A stretch of 17,421 nucleotides of DNA from JAZDLC01 sp043802345 (GTDB lineage Bacteria > Planctomycetota > B15-G4 > JADJEK01). Shown here in pieces: positions 6,882-13,572 of the stretch. Position numbers and translations under genes: made by a program. The notes under the pieces were generated by a model that was not told the DNA's origin, did no database searches, and worked only from the letters and a program-made list of their open reading frames with translations. The first letter of the stretch is position 1. Each line of letters starts with the position of its first letter. The stretch is from the NCBI GenBank assembly GCA_043802345.1, contig JAZDLC010000269.1, forward strand, positions 1 through 17,421, in the 5' to 3' direction.

Positions 6882-8093
6882 TTACCGATCGCACTCACCC
6901 ATGACGAAATCGAGCGAACCGATCAAGACAATGATATCCGCGATGGAGCGCCCAACGCAGAGCGGCTTGATCGCCATGATATTGACAAAGGACGGAGAGC
7001 GGATGTGGGCCCGGTACGGGCTCGTGCCACCCTCGCTCACGAGGTAGATGCCGAGTTCCCCCTTGGTCGCCTCGATCGCCTGGTAGACCTCCCCCTTCGG
7101 CGGCCGCATGTCGGTCACGACCTTGAACTGGTAGATCAGCTCCTCCATCGAGGAGTAGACCTTGTTCTTCGGCGGAAGCACGTACCGGTAGTCCCGCGAC
7201 ATGTGCTCGCCTGCCGGCATCCCGGACATCACCTGGGAGATGATCCTGGCACTCTGACGCATCTCCTCGAGCCGCACGAGGTACCGGTCGTACACGTCGC
7301 CGATGGTGCCGACCGCCGTTTCGAAGTCGTACTTCTCGTAGCCGCAGTAAGGATCCGTCTTGCGCAGGTCGAGCGGGACGCCGCTGCCCCGCAGGTTCGG
7401 GCCGGTCAGGCCGATCGCAAGCGCCTGTTCCTGCGTGAGAATGCCGACGTTCCGGGCGCGGTCGTACCAGATCCGATTCCCCGTCAGGAGGAGTTCGTAC
7501 TCATCGCAACGGGAAGGAAACCGGTCCGCCCATTCCCTGAGCCGGCGGCAGAGATCGGCCGGAATCTCCGATTTCACGCCGCCGAACCGGATGAACTCCT
7601 GGTTGGTCCGAAGCCCGGTCAGCTCGTCGAGCAGGTCGTAGAGGTCCTCGCGCTCCCGGAAGGCGAGGAAGTACGGCGTCACCGCGCCGATTTCGAGGCC
7701 CGAGCAGGCAATCCAGATCAGATGCGAGGTCAGCCGCATGCACTCGAGAATCGCCACGCGGATGGCCTGCGCCTTCTCCGGAACCTCCATGCCGCAGAGC
7801 TTCTCAACCGCCATCGCGTATGCGATCTCACTCTGGAGCGGCGCCAGGTAGTCCAACCGATCCATCATCACCATCCATTGCTGGTATGGCATGGTCTCGG
7901 CGTGCTTCTCCTTGCCGCGATGGAGGAAACCGATCACCGGCTCGGCGTCGACGATCACCTCTCCGTCCAGGGTCAGGGTGACTTGAAGCACCCCATGGGT
8001 CGATGGGTGCTGCGGCCCCATGTTGAGGGTCATCAGCTCGGTATGCAGTTCGTCCTGTTCCTGCAGGGGCAGGGTGGCTGTCGGTTCTTTCAC
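6882..8093 (-). CDS. nuoD: NADH-quinone oxidoreductase subunit D (49-kDa type)
   Basis: A 403-residue complex I subunit that, with NuoB, forms the quinone-reaction chamber; distantly related to the [NiFe] hydrogenase large subunit. Seen: N-terminal MTLNMGPQHPSTHGV, the conserved loop with His and Tyr partners of quinone; PVIGFLHRGKEK; and the C-terminal signature DFVMGECDR ending exactly at the stop as usual. Length fits the family. Start GTG 8093 overlaps the nuoC stop by 4 nt (GTGA) and has GGGAG 9 nt upstream, indicating translational coupling; the in-frame ATG at 8174 lies within nuoC and would add a non-conserved segment. It stands alone, not fused to NuoC as in some bacteria. Confidence 0.96.
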   Translation of the reverse strand: MKEPTATLPLQEQDELHTELMTLNMGPQHPSTHGVLQVTLTLDGEVIVDAEPVIGFLHRGKEKHAETMPYQQWMVMMDRLDYLAPLQSEIAYAMAVEKLCGMEVPEKAQAIRVAILECMRLTSHLIWIACSGLEIGAVTPYFLAFREREDLYDLLDELTGLRTNQEFIRFGGVKSEIPADLCRRLREWADRFPSRCDEYELLLTGNRIWYDRARNVGILTQEQALAIGLTGPNLRGSGVPLDLRKTDPYCGYEKYDFETAVGTIGDVYDRYLVRLEEMRQSARIISQVMSGMPAGEHMSRDYRYVLPPKNKVYSSMEELIYQFKVVTDMRPPKGEVYQAIEATKGELGIYLVSEGGTSPYRAHIRSPSFVNIMAIKPLCVGRSIADIIVLIGSLDFVMGECDR

Positions 8094-8647
8094 GGTGTTG
8101 CGCTCCCTGCACCCTTGATCGGACCGGCCCCTTCCGGCCGTGGCATCATCACCCCACCCTTCATGAGGTAACATTTCTCGGGCTCGATCCCCTCGAGGGG
8201 ATACTCCTTGCGCAACGGATGATGCTCGAACTCGTCCGGCATCAGGATGCGCCGGAGATCCGGGTGACCGTCGAAAACGATTCCGAACATGTCAAACGTC
8301 TCCCGCTCATGGAAATCGGCGGTGGGGAACAGGCCGGTTGCGCTCGGCACGTGGGGATCCAACTCGGGGCAGCGGGTCTTGACCCGCACCCGGAGCCCCT
8401 GGTCCACCGAGTACAGATGATAGACAACTTCGAATCGCGGCTCCTCGCCCGACCAGTCCAGGCCGGTGACATCCAGGAGCAGCTTGAACCGCAGTGAAGG
8501 CTCGTCTCTCAGGTCCGCGAGGAAGTCGAGCAGCTTCTCGCGCCCGATCCGGAAGCCAAGCATGGCGTCGGCCGACGGCTCGATCTCGGAAGCCCCAGCC
8601 GCGGAGGCCAACTGTGCCAGCCGGGAAAGCGTCAGGGGCTCGGTCAT
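8090..8647 (-). CDS. nuoC: NADH-quinone oxidoreductase subunit C (30-kDa type)
   Basis: A 185-residue structural subunit of the complex I peripheral arm that packs against NuoD. The family signature is clear at about residues 113-152: HERETFDMFGIVFDGHPDLR, then RILMPDEFEHHPLRKEYPLEG. The N-terminal half (FKLLLDVTGLDW, VVYHLYSV) also fits. It lacks the long extension of NuoCD fusions. The start ATG 8647 overlaps the nuoB stop by 4 nt (ATGA), and its own stop overlaps the nuoD start by 4 nt, so three genes are chained. The last 20 residues are Gly/Pro-rich. Confidence 0.95.
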   Translation of the reverse strand: MTEPLTLSRLAQLASAAGASEIEPSADAMLGFRIGREKLLDFLADLRDEPSLRFKLLLDVTGLDWSGEEPRFEVVYHLYSVDQGLRVRVKTRCPELDPHVPSATGLFPTADFHERETFDMFGIVFDGHPDLRRILMPDEFEHHPLRKEYPLEGIEPEKCYLMKGGVMMPRPEGAGPIKGAGSATP

Positions 8648-9162
8648 GGTCTCCCTCCCAGGCCGACCAGCGCCGGCTTCGGGTTGCCATGGGCGTGGGT
8701 GGTGCCGGCCGCGATCTTCGTCTGCAAGGTCAGCAGGGCATTGATCAAGGTGTCGGGCCGGGGAGGACACCCCATGGTGTAGACGTCCACCGGAATCAGG
8801 CGGTCGACTCCCTGGACCACCGAGTAATTCTGGTACAGCCCGCCGGACGACGCGCAGACGCCCATGGAGATCACGTAGCGCGGATTCGGCATCTGGTCGT
8901 AGATCCGCCGCGCCACGCTGGCCATCTTCCAGGTCAAAGTCCCCGCGACGATCATGACGTCGCTCTGGCGAGGGGAGAACCGGGCCACTTCCATACCGAA
9001 CCTGGACAGGTCGAATCGGGGGCCCAGGGTCGCCATCATCTCGATGGCGCAGCAGGAAAGCCCCAGTGGCATCGGCCACAAGGAGTACCTGCGGGCCCAA
9101 CTCAACAACCAGTCCAGGGGACCAGTGAGGGCGAAGCCATTATCCACGCTCTCGGCAGCCAT
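8644..9162 (-). CDS. nuoB: NADH-quinone oxidoreductase subunit B (N2 cluster)
   Basis: A 172-residue complex I subunit that holds the terminal iron-sulfur cluster N2 and passes electrons to quinone. Ligands are visible: the adjacent pair Cys37-Cys38 in LGLSCCAIEMM, Cys103 in SMGVCASSGG, and Cys132 in YTMGCPPRPD. Start ATG 9162 is chosen for AAGGAG 6 nt upstream; the ATG at 9246 would add 28 non-conserved residues and lacks a site. It is the first gene of the operon. The gene normally before it, nuoA, is not upstream: the next 275+ nt are non-coding up to the divergent sigma factor. A candidate promoter lies at 9258-9285. Confidence 0.96.
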   Translation of the reverse strand: MAAESVDNGFALTGPLDWLLSWARRYSLWPMPLGLSCCAIEMMATLGPRFDLSRFGMEVARFSPRQSDVMIVAGTLTWKMASVARRIYDQMPNPRYVISMGVCASSGGLYQNYSVVQGVDRLIPVDVYTMGCPPRPDTLINALLTLQTKIAAGTTHAHGNPKPALVGLGGRP

Positions 9163-9491
9163 TCTGGCTCCTTCGAGGCCCATCGACCCGAAACCCTTGG
9201 AACCTGGGAGGATCGGATCTGGACCCTGCAGTTTCTGATGCCGCACGGAAACCCGAGATCATAGCCAGCCACCGCCGGGCTGCAAGTTGACCCAGCGGGA
9301 TCTGGCGAAATGCTGGATGAGACGGCCTGGAAAATTCAGCAGTCGGATGTCGGTTTTTCACTTGGGAAAAGAAATCGGACCGGGTCGGGACATTTTTGGT
9401 GATCTCTAAGCCCATGAAGGGGTTTCCGCGTAAGTAGGTGCAGCATAGAGAAGTCAAGAGAGGAGATGGCGTTCGGCGCCAGAGACTGCTG
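9163..9491. other. divergent intergenic region between nuoB and the sigma factor gene
   Basis: About 330 nt without a convincing gene. It holds the nuo promoter candidate and a locally A/T-richer patch at 9329-9410 (AAAATTC, TTTTTCAC, GGAAAAGAAAT, CATTTTTGG), which stands out against the GC-rich surroundings and may contain promoters or operators. A nine-codon ORF at 9466-9492 (MAFGARDC) stops on TGATG shared with the sigma factor start. No membrane-spanning NuoA-like frame is present on either strand. Confidence 0.5.
9258..9285 (-). promoter_or_regulatory. candidate promoter of nuoBCDI
   Basis: On the minus strand TATGAT (9258-9263) is a good -10 hexamer (5/6 of TATAAT). TTGCAG (9280-9285) stands 16 nt upstream as a weak -35 (3/6). 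The start point would be near 9251, giving an untranslated leader of about 88 nt before nuoB. Confidence 0.35.
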
Positions 9492-10664
9492 ATGATGACC
9501 CGGGACTCCACAAGACTGGCTGCGGCTCGAGCTCACGGGGAGCTGCCATACTCGGTGCTGGATCGGATCCTGGAGCAGCAAAGAGCCCTCGATCGCGATC
9601 TGAACCGCGTCCTGGACGACTGCGGGCAGCTGCCGCTGTTCGACGATCTCCTCGCGGAGAGCATCCTGGGAAGCCGGGAGAACTGCCTGGATGGATCTGG
9701 CCTAGCCTTCAGCCGGGCTTTTACGAGCCGCGCACAGCAACTCGGAGCGGACGAGGAGATCCGGCTCGCCAAGCGGATCGAGTTCTCACGGAGGCGCCTG
9801 GAACGGTCCATCGTCACCGCGAGGGTGCCGAGAGAGATCAAGGAAGAGTACTTCAATCTGATCGAGACTCCCGAGCTGGCGCGGGTCGACCTGGCTCCCC
9901 CGGATCCAAAGGCTCCGGGCGAGGCAACCCTCGAGGCGCGCTGGTCCGAATACCTTCGGCTGCGCAACGACCTGATCGAGGCCAACATCCCGTTGGTCGA
10001 GAGGATCGCCGCCCGGTACCGAACCTACGGCATTCCCCGCTCGGACCTGGTCCAGCATGGCGATATTGGCCTGATCCGGGCCGCCACCAAGTTCGACTGG
10101 CGCCGCAACGTCCGCTTCCGGACCTATGCCGAGTGGTGGATTCGCCAGGCAATCGAACGAGCCACCGACACGGACCGGGACATCGTTCACGTGCCCCGTC
10201 CCATGCGCCAGCGCCTGTCGAAGGCCAAGCGGCTGAATCGGGCCAGCGGCCGCGACATCCCGCTCGACACCGCCCGGTTCGCCGAGCTGACAGACCTGGA
10301 CCGGGCGACCGCCGCGCGGATCTTCAGCATCAAGGCGGGAGTCGCCTCACTGGATCAGACCGGACCGGATCAGAGCCGAACGCTCGGCAGCGATCTGGTC
10401 GGTCCTGACCTGGCCCGCCGCACGGAGCGCGACGATGAGGAGTTTCTGCGCTGCCGCCTGAACCGGATGCTGGGCCAGCTTCCCGAGCGGGAGCAGCATG
10501 TCATCTCGTTGCGGTACGGGCTCGATGGCAGATCCCCGCACACTCTGGAGGAGGTCGGACGAATCCTGGATATTTCCAGGGAGCGGGTCCGCCAGCTCCA
10601 GCTGCGGGCGATCGACCAGATGAGAAACGCGGCCGCTGATCCGAGGCTGACCACGGATTGCTGA
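9492..10664 (+). CDS. sigma-70 family RNA polymerase sigma factor
   Basis: A 390-residue sigma factor that would direct RNA polymerase to promoters. Seen: region 1.2-like ADEEIRLAKRIEFSRRR (about 86-102); region 2 (about 155-242) with LRNDLIEANIPLVERIAARY (split) and the core-binding DLVQHGDIGLIRAATKFDW, then FRTYAEWWIRQAIERA; region 3; and region 4 (about 322-382) with LPEREQHVISLRYGLDG and the helix-turn-helix TLEEVGRILDISRERVRQLQ. After WWIRQAIERA the usual RpoD-like IADxxRTIRIP is replaced by TDTDRDIVHVP, so this is probably an alternative, not the housekeeping, sigma. The first 80 residues match nothing I recognise. Start is uncertain: ATG 9492/9495, or GTG 9438 in frame, none with a strong Shine-Dalgarno. 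Divergent from nuoB. Confidence 0.9.
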   Translation: MMTRDSTRLAAARAHGELPYSVLDRILEQQRALDRDLNRVLDDCGQLPLFDDLLAESILGSRENCLDGSGLAFSRAFTSRAQQLGADEEIRLAKRIEFSRRRLERSIVTARVPREIKEEYFNLIETPELARVDLAPPDPKAPGEATLEARWSEYLRLRNDLIEANIPLVERIAARYRTYGIPRSDLVQHGDIGLIRAATKFDWRRNVRFRTYAEWWIRQAIERATDTDRDIVHVPRPMRQRLSKAKRLNRASGRDIPLDTARFAELTDLDRATAARIFSIKAGVASLDQTGPDQSRTLGSDLVGPDLARRTERDDEEFLRCRLNRMLGQLPEREQHVISLRYGLDGRSPHTLEEVGRILDISRERVRQLQLRAIDQMRNAAADPRLTTDC

Positions 10665-10687
10665 CCTTCCAGGCGCCGCCGTTCCCC

Positions 10688-10693
10688 TACAAT
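10688..10693 (+). promoter_or_regulatory. -10 element suggesting a leaderless clpS transcript
   Basis: TACAAT (5/6 of TATAAT) ends 6 nt before the clpS ATG, so the transcript start would fall on or next to the A of the start codon. There is no Shine-Dalgarno between. No good -35 at 16-18 nt is seen (best is CTTCCA at 10666-10671, 16 nt). This arrangement is typical of leaderless mRNAs in other bacteria; here it is inference. Confidence 0.4.
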
Positions 10694-10699
10694 TCGGCC

Positions 10700-11020
10700 A
10701 TGGATACGTCCACTCGGGAGGAGACGCTCTCCTCCGCAGACACCTGTCTTGCTCCTCGCTTCAACGTAGTGCTGTTGGATGACGACGACCACTCCTACGA
10801 GTACGTGATCGAGATGCTGAATGCCGTGTTCGGGCACTCGGAGCAGAAGGCGTATCAGATGGCCCTCGAGGTCGACGCCTCCGGACGCGCCATCGTCTTC
10901 ACATCGCACCTGGAACTCGCGGAACTGAAGGTGGAGCAGATCCACTGCTATGGAGCCGACTGGAGAATCCAGCGCTGCGCCGGCCCGATGTCAGCCGTGC
11001 TGGAGGCGTTCCCGGCCTGA
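10700..11020 (+). CDS. clpS: ClpS-family Clp protease adaptor, variant N-degron pocket
   Basis: A 106-residue adaptor that in the canonical form hands N-degron substrates to ClpAP. The fold is evident: FNVVLLDDDDHSYEYVIEML, the middle helix and ALEVDASGRAIV, then ELAELKVEQIH and a C-terminal strand. A gap-free alignment to E. coli ClpS from LVNDDYTPMEFV to AVHYQGKAI gives Asn34 to Asp27, Asp35 kept as Asp28, Thr38 to His31, gatekeeper Met40 to Tyr33, and His66 to Asp59. Two of three residues that hold the substrate alpha-amino group are therefore changed, so specificity may differ. ATG 10700 is 36 nt after the sigma factor stop; no Shine-Dalgarno is present. No clpA lies in the window. I recall DDDDH/DDDHH-type ClpS in Planctomycetota, which needs checking. 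Confidence 0.88.
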   Translation: MDTSTREETLSSADTCLAPRFNVVLLDDDDHSYEYVIEMLNAVFGHSEQKAYQMALEVDASGRAIVFTSHLELAELKVEQIHCYGADWRIQRCAGPMSAVLEAFPA

Positions 11021-11026
11021 CTCGGC

Positions 11027-11065
11027 GGGCGCGACGTCGCGAGGCGCTCCTTCGGCTTTTCTCTC
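11027..11065 (+). terminator. candidate terminator after clpS
   Basis: GGGCGC (11027-11032) can pair with GCGCTC (11044-11049, one G-T pair), and TTCGGCTTTTCTCTC follows. A competing perfect palindrome CGCGACGTCGCG sits at 11030-11041. It lies between convergent clpS and apaH. Confidence 0.35.
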
Positions 11066-11120
11066 ATGCGGCGGCGGTGGTCGTGGCCTGGCAATGTCCC
11101 GGAAACTCCCCGGCAATCAG

Positions 11121-11852
11121 CTACTTCGCCCGGAGGGGGACCGACACGAAGCAGTCTTCCTCGGCGATCCAGGCCGTGAGGCGGCCGCCATAGACACAAC
11201 CGGTGTCGAGCCCCCGGTATCCTGGCCCCTGCTGCAGGCCCTTGCGGGCGTGATGACCGAAAACGATGGTCTCCCTCTTCTTCAGAAACTCCACCCAGTT
11301 CCTGAAGGGCCGCTCCGGAGCGGGCCAGTCCTTCTTCGGCAGGCATCCACCCTTGGTGCAATACCGCGCACTGAGCGCAAAGTAGAGGTCCTCGTCCGCG
11401 AACGCCGAATGGCCATCCCGGTGGGCAGCGGCCAGCCGCTCGTTCAGAAGCGGGGCGACTTCATCCAGCGGTCCCCAGTCCGGCCGGATGGCGGCGTGGA
11501 CCAGCACGAGATCCCCCAGGTGGATCATGGCGGGCAAGCCCTCCAGCAGGGCCAGCAGTTCCTCCCGATCCGGCGCCCGAAGGACATCAACGAAGGTCGC
11601 CGACTTCATCATCGGTACCCGACCCCGGGCCACGTCCAGCAGATGGGCGTCGTGGTTCCCCAGCACCGCCACGAGATCCAGGCTCCTTGCCAGTCGCAGG
11701 ACCCCCAGAGAGTCCGGACCCCGATTCACCAGGTCCCCGGTGAGATGCAGTCGATCCCTCTCAGGGTCGAAGCGGAGTTTCCGCAACAGCCGCTCCAGCG
11801 GCTCCAGGCATCCCTGAACATCTCCAATGAAGATCCGTCTCTGGTCGGTCAC
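11121..11852 (-). CDS. apaH: symmetrical Ap4A hydrolase (bis(5'-nucleosyl)-tetraphosphatase)
   Basis: A 243-residue metallophosphoesterase that splits Ap4A into two ADP and also removes Np4 caps from RNA in E. coli. Seen: metal-binding motifs IGDVQGC (9-15; the usual GDxH is GDVQ, as in several ApaH homologues), LTGDLVNRGPDSL (38-49), VLGNHDAHLL (63-72), LVHAAIRPDW, and IVFGHHARKG followed by LDTGCVYGGRLTAW, the ApaH C-terminal block. Length is slightly below the E. coli protein (280). Start GTG 11852 (VTDQRRIFIGD) sits right before the first motif; the upstream ATG at 11924 would add 24 poor residues. No Shine-Dalgarno precedes it, but a TAGAAT -10 lies 7 nt upstream. Divergent from the prenyltransferase gene. 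Confidence 0.93.
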   Translation of the reverse strand: MTDQRRIFIGDVQGCLEPLERLLRKLRFDPERDRLHLTGDLVNRGPDSLGVLRLARSLDLVAVLGNHDAHLLDVARGRVPMMKSATFVDVLRAPDREELLALLEGLPAMIHLGDLVLVHAAIRPDWGPLDEVAPLLNERLAAAHRDGHSAFADEDLYFALSARYCTKGGCLPKKDWPAPERPFRNWVEFLKKRETIVFGHHARKGLQQGPGYRGLDTGCVYGGRLTAWIAEEDCFVSVPLRAK

Positions 11853-11859
11853 GCATCTG

Positions 11860-11865
11860 ATTCTA
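11860..11865 (-). promoter_or_regulatory. -10 element suggesting a leaderless apaH transcript
   Basis: On the minus strand TAGAAT (5/6 of TATAAT) ends 7 nt before the GTG start of apaH, the same geometry as at clpS. The only purine-rich site, GGAG, is 16-17 nt from the GTG, too far for a normal ribosome binding site. A clear -35 is not seen. Inference. Confidence 0.38.
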
Positions 11866-12103
11866 TCGCTCCAGGTGAACCGATCGAACCCGCCTTTCGA
11901 GGTCGGGTTGACGGGAGGCTGCACCGCTCCCTACCATGGCGGCGCTTTCCAAGGAATGGGCGCTGCGCGGTTCTTCGACTGTGCTTCGACTGATTGATAG
12001 GCTTCCTGCAGGTCAGGGATGGGTCTCCGGCACCTCGCGCGGCGTCCGATCCGGTTCTGGACGCGAGGTGTTCCGTCGAGGCAACTTTGCCGGAGACAAC
12101 CAA

Positions 12104-13003
12104 GTGACGGCTACGTGGGCGCTGATCATCGCGCTGCGACCCTGGCAGTGGCTCAAGAACCTGGTGGTGTTCGCGGCCCTGATCTTCGCGCAGCGGGCGA
12201 ACGATCCGGAAGCGGTGCTGCTTTCGGTGCTGGCGTTCGCCTCGTTCTGCCTGGCCTCCAGCGCTGGATACCTGGTCAACGATCTGAAGGACATCGACCT
12301 TGATCGCCGGCACCCGACCAAGCGCCGGCGCCCCATCGCCTCAGGGCGCCTGAGCGTTCCGGCGGCCGGAGGCGCGGCCCTCCTGCTCTTCCTGGGGGCG
12401 GCGGCGATCGCGTGGTTCGTGTCGGACCATGAGTTGCCGCTCGGATCACGGTTCATCTGGATCCCGCTGCTGTACGTCGGCCTGAGCCTGACCTATAGCA
12501 TGATTCTCAAGCGGTACTTCCTGGTCGACGTCCTGACGATCGCCATGGGGTTCCTGCTGCGGGTCGTGGGAGGCGGAGTCGCCATCTCGGTGGAGGTTTC
12601 CTCCTGGCTGCTGGTCAGCACTTTCTTCATGGCGGTCTTCCTGGGACTGGGGAAGCGGCGTGGAGAATTGAGAAGCGTCGCGCAGGGCGACTCCAACACG
12701 ACGCGTCCGGTCCTGACGCATTATGACGAGAGCCTGCTGGACATCCTGATGTCCTCGACCGCCGCGGCGCTGTTGGTCAGCTACGTTCTCTACACCGTAT
12801 CCCCCCATACCGTCGCGCAGTTCGGCAGCAGGGCGCTCTTCTACACCGTTCCGTTCGCCTTCTATGGCATCGGGAGGTATCTGGCGGTCACCCTTCGCTC
12901 GGGAGAGGCGGACGACGTGGCGGTCATTTTCTGGCGAGATCGGCCGATGCAGATTGCCTGCGGCACCTGGGGACTGGTTGTGCTGCTCATCATCTACTGG
13001 TGA
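12104..13003 (+). CDS. UbiA-family prenyltransferase, decaprenyl-phosphate phosphoribosyltransferase-like
   Basis: A 299-residue multi-span membrane enzyme. Closest pattern is DPPR synthase (Rv3806c type), which moves phosphoribose from PRPP to a polyprenyl phosphate. Seen: LRPWQWLKNLVVFAALIFA at 11-29, the RPxQWxKN signature; the first Asp motif YLVNDLKDIDLDRRHP (Asn59, Asp60, Asp63, Asp67) followed by TKRRRPIASGRLS; the second conserved block YSMILKRYFLVDVLTIAMGF; and FLGLGKRRGEL, typical of DPPR synthases. At least seven hydrophobic helices follow one another. Start GTG 12104 is chosen for GGAG 8 nt upstream and because the signature follows directly; the ATG at 11936 would add 56 non-hydrophobic residues. 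The DprE-like partners known from mycobacteria are not nearby, so the product's use is unknown. Confidence 0.85.
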   Translation: MTATWALIIALRPWQWLKNLVVFAALIFAQRANDPEAVLLSVLAFASFCLASSAGYLVNDLKDIDLDRRHPTKRRRPIASGRLSVPAAGGAALLLFLGAAAIAWFVSDHELPLGSRFIWIPLLYVGLSLTYSMILKRYFLVDVLTIAMGFLLRVVGGGVAISVEVSSWLLVSTFFMAVFLGLGKRRGELRSVAQGDSNTTRPVLTHYDESLLDILMSSTAAALLVSYVLYTVSPHTVAQFGSRALFYTVPFAFYGIGRYLAVTLRSGEADDVAVIFWRDRPMQIACGTWGLVVLLIIYW

Positions 13004-13041
13004 GAACCGGATCCTCCGGCAGCGCCCCCCCCCAAGGCAGA

Positions 13042-13572
13042 TCAACCGCGCATGCAACACTGCTTGAACTTGCGGCCGCTGCCGCAGGGACACGGTTCGT
13101 TGCGCCCCACCTTCATTCCGCGGTGCTTGACTGTCCGGGTTTCGCCCGCGATCCGCTGCTCCGGCTTCACTGCCCGGGCCGCGGACTCGAACTCACCGTC
13201 CAGCGCCGCCAGCGTCATCTCGATCTCGAAACCGTTCGGCACGAGACAGGTTCCCTGGAGCCACCGAAAGAAGGCTCGCGCCAACGGAACGATCCACCCG
13301 GTGAGGGGATCGTTCCTTCCCAGCTTGCGCGCCACGAGATCGAGCAGCAAGGTCCGAACCTGCTCGCCATCCAGCAACCGCGGCTCCACGCCCAGGTCGT
13401 CCAGCGCCGATTCGACGAGCAGCAGAATCGCCCGCCGCCGCTGGATGACGGTCAGCGCGTCCGGCAGGCGACCGCCCGGCGAATCGAGAAACGACGAGGT
13501 CAGGATTTCCGCAGTGGGTCGCGGCATTCGTTCCAATCCAGGTCCGGCTGAAAGAGCTCCATCAGAGTCCAT
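13042..13572 (-). CDS. SEC-C zinc-motif protein of unknown function
   Basis: A 176-residue protein ending in a SEC-C motif, VGRNEPCPCGSGRKFKQCC, with zinc ligands Cys161, Cys163, Cys172 and Cys173 as at the end of SecA. The remainder is helical (for example LTVIQRRRAILLLVESALDDL and VRTLLLDLVARKL) and I recognise no other domain. SEC-C tails often mediate contact with ribosomes or SecB, but nothing here decides that. ATG 13572 overlaps the end of the aminotransferase gene by 11 nt, suggesting coupling; ATG 13527 (MPRPTAE) with TTGGAACGA upstream is an equally possible start. The C-terminus converges on the prenyltransferase gene across 38 nt that include a nine-C run at 13025-13033. Confidence 0.75.
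   Translation of the reverse strand: MDSDGALSAGPGLERMPRPTAEILTSSFLDSPGGRLPDALTVIQRRRAILLLVESALDDLGVEPRLLDGEQVRTLLLDLVARKLGRNDPLTGWIVPLARAFFRWLQGTCLVPNGFEIEMTLAALDGEFESAARAVKPEQRIAGETRTVKHRGMKVGRNEPCPCGSGRKFKQCCMRG

Noticed and set aside
6123..8171. Long plus-strand open frame opposite nuoI and nuoD
   Set aside because: His/Arg/Val-rich composition is the antisense of conserved NuoI and NuoD; GC-rich codon use leaves the opposite strand open.
9287..9315. TTGACC as a -35 for the sigma factor gene
   Set aside because: No acceptable -10 at 16-18 nt downstream (ATGCTG), and more than 170 nt from the gene.
9140..9511. Minus-strand open frame across the nuoB upstream region, considered as a nuoA
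   Set aside because: No hydrophobic helices and no NuoA motifs; it overlaps the nuoB start in another frame and has no ribosome site.
13025..13033. Run of nine C residues, considered as a phase-variation tract
   Set aside because: It lies between two convergent stop codons, not in a promoter or gene start; length may also be a sequencing artefact.
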